Origin: Rhizobium oryziradicis
Lineage (GTDB): Bacteria; Pseudomonadota; Alphaproteobacteria; Rhizobiales; Rhizobiaceae
Direction: 5' to 3'
DNA length: 64,000 nucleotides
NCBI RefSeq assembly: GCF_001939045.1
Contig: NZ_MKIM01000024.1
Location: 268,933-332,932 of the forward strand
Shown here: piece after piece, positions 63,235-64,000 of the stretch
Layout of the letters: every line of letters starts with the position of its first letter
Numbering within the stretch: the first letter of the stretch is position 1
Notes under the pieces: model-generated
The model's database searches: none
What the model was told of the DNA's origin: nothing
Seen by the model: only the letters and a program-made list of their open reading frames with translations
Position numbers and translations under genes: made by a program

Positions 63235-64000
63235 GACGTCCCTCCCGGATGAAAGGCAAGATTGCCGATGGAACCTGGCCGAGCCCCTGATCCAGATCAA
63301 CGCTCTCGAGCCGTGACCAGGCGAAAAGTGCGCGACCGATAGAAGGATCGTTTGCATTCAGGGTTGAGCGGTCGAGCCTTACGCCAGCACCCCAGCGGCT
63401 GCCATCGGGCGACACATCCAGTACGGCTGATGAGACGAGCTCGTTGAAAGCTGCACCCCACGCTGCATTTGTCGGTGGAACGAGCTGGGTCAAGCCCTCT
63501 GGATGTGCCACAAGACGTTTCCATTCACGACGATCCGCTTCCGAAAGGAACCCATCAAGCAAACCTGGCTGCAAACAGGCCAACGCGGCCAAACGGACGC
63601 GGCGACGGTCGGACGGCTCTGGCAGGATGCCTACTAGGGCACGAAGCTGGGCGCGTACCCTGTCACGTTCATTGATACCCTGTGGCCAAGCCCATATTGT
63701 ATTCAGGAGCTTTTCGAGCTGCGGAGCCTGGATCGGCTGCGCCGTGGCAGATACAGCACTAGCCATTCCAAGAGCTATAAACGCACCGTCTTGCTCCATC
63801 CGATCCCACGCTTCGAGGACGAGGCGGCGAGTGCGGTATTCGCCGTGCTGGCGGATTTCCTTTTCCTTCAGGACGCGGAAAGTTTCCGAAGGGTAGTCGG
63901 GGCCCTTCACGTCGGCGGGGTCGAGGATATAGCGCAACTCATCGCGGTTCAGGCCATAAGCGCGAGCGTAGAAGGCGTCGAGATCAGCGCGCAGGTGGGC
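63224..64000 (-). CDS. C-terminal part of a large DNA methyltransferase (partial)
   Basis: The frame is open to the window end and has 258 residues. It begins HLRADLDAFYARAYGLNRDE, then LDPADVKGPDYPSETFRVLK and EYRTRRLVLEAWDRM. From memory this arrangement marks the C-terminal end of large N6-adenine methyltransferases of the Eco57I/type IIG and BREX/DISARM kind. A further ~190 residues follow, with LDRSTLNANDPSIGRALFAW. The catalytic NPPY motif and SAM site should lie outside the window. Its end overlaps the ATPase start by 11 bases. Confidence 0.75.
   Translation of the reverse strand, partial: AHLRADLDAFYARAYGLNRDELRYILDPADVKGPDYPSETFRVLKEKEIRQHGEYRTRRLVLEAWDRMEQDGAFIALGMASAVSATAQPIQAPQLEKLLNTIWAWPQGINERDRVRAQLRALVGILPEPSDRRRVRLAALACLQPGLLDGFLSEADRREWKRLVAHPEGLTQLVPPTNAAWGAAFNELVSSAVLDVSPDGSRWGAGVRLDRSTLNANDPSIGRALFAWSRLESVDLDQGLGQVPSAILPFIREGRLAA

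Larger units (their letters stand above)
46682..64000 (+). mobile_element. Genomic island integrated at tRNA-Gln (right end outside window)
   Basis: The region starts right after tRNA-Gln with an integrase gene. From there on, all genes are accessory types: recombinases, restriction or nuclease genes, an AAA/M41 pair, DUF3102-like and DUF429. No conserved core gene was recognised. It lacks visible conjugation (tra, virB) or phage structural genes in the visible 17.3 kb, so I call it an island and not an ICE or prophage. Its right boundary is not seen. Confidence 0.8.

Noticed and set aside
46682..64000. CRISPR array, prophage or conjugation genes in the island
   Set aside because: No regularly spaced repeats with unique spacers, no capsid, tail, portal or tra/virB-type genes were found in the visible part.
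46682..64000. Second copy of the tRNA-Gln 3' end (attR)
   Set aside because: Looked for by eye in both strands of the right part of the window and not found; it probably lies beyond the window.

Overview
This window is 64 kb of an alphaproteobacterial chromosome. It most likely comes from the Rhizobiaceae (Agrobacterium/Allorhizobium/Rhizobium group). The evidence is a stand-alone F0 ATP synthase operon with a duplicated b subunit (atpI-B-E-F'-F), the order tldD/pmbA - cysQ - DUF4170 - waaA - HAD - lpxK - DUF2093 - mutL, an acdS/acdR pair, and palindromic intergenic repeats of the kind common in that family. I could not run a search, so the genus is inference.

Layout. 1-8.1 kb: TPR protein, ispE, moaB, a small glycosyltransferase, a PA0069-type radical SAM protein, rnhB, then the divergent acdS (ACC deaminase) and acdR (its Lrp-type regulator). 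8.2-17.7 kb (all minus): DnaB-like ATPase, F0 ATP synthase operon, kup, corA, terC, mrp. 18.2-24.1 kb: NasS-like binding protein and LuxR regulator, SMP-30 lactonase, PRC-barrel protein, CPA2 antiporter. 24.3-32.5 kb: peptidase, cysQ, Kdo transferase and lipid A kinase, then mutL. 32.9-46.2 kb: a PAS/receiver protein beside a GGDEF-EAL protein, patatin, a set of RNA-modifying enzymes (rsmD, an RluB-type pseudouridine synthase, tadA, rlmE), a metallo-hydrolase, an MFS exporter and an exopolyphosphatase. Several small dispersed repeat families sit between these genes.

At 46.6 kb the core genome ends at a tRNA-Gln(CTG). A tyrosine integrase starts just after it, and everything from there to the window edge (over 17 kb) looks like an integrated genomic island whose far end is outside the window. 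The island carries a second recombinase split by one in-frame TGA where a Trp codon is expected, a frameshifted DUF429 gene, and two candidate defence or plasmid-maintenance modules.

Module 1 (52.2-59.1 kb, minus) has a DUF3102-like gene, a protein with a PD-(D/E)XK-like motif, a small unknown, an AAA+ ATPase and an M41 (FtsH-type) HExxH peptidase. The last two overlap by 4 bases. Together they look like one FtsH cut in two at the AAA core/lid boundary, with the membrane segments replaced by a new N-terminal region of about 400 residues.

Module 2 (60.5-64.0 kb, minus) has the C-terminal end of a large DNA methyltransferase, a Rad50/SMC-like ATPase with a central CxxC hook and an HNH nuclease, joined by 11-base and 1-base overlaps. 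A second HNH nuclease (59.5-60.4 kb) faces it. These modules are the most promising parts of the window for an undescribed system.
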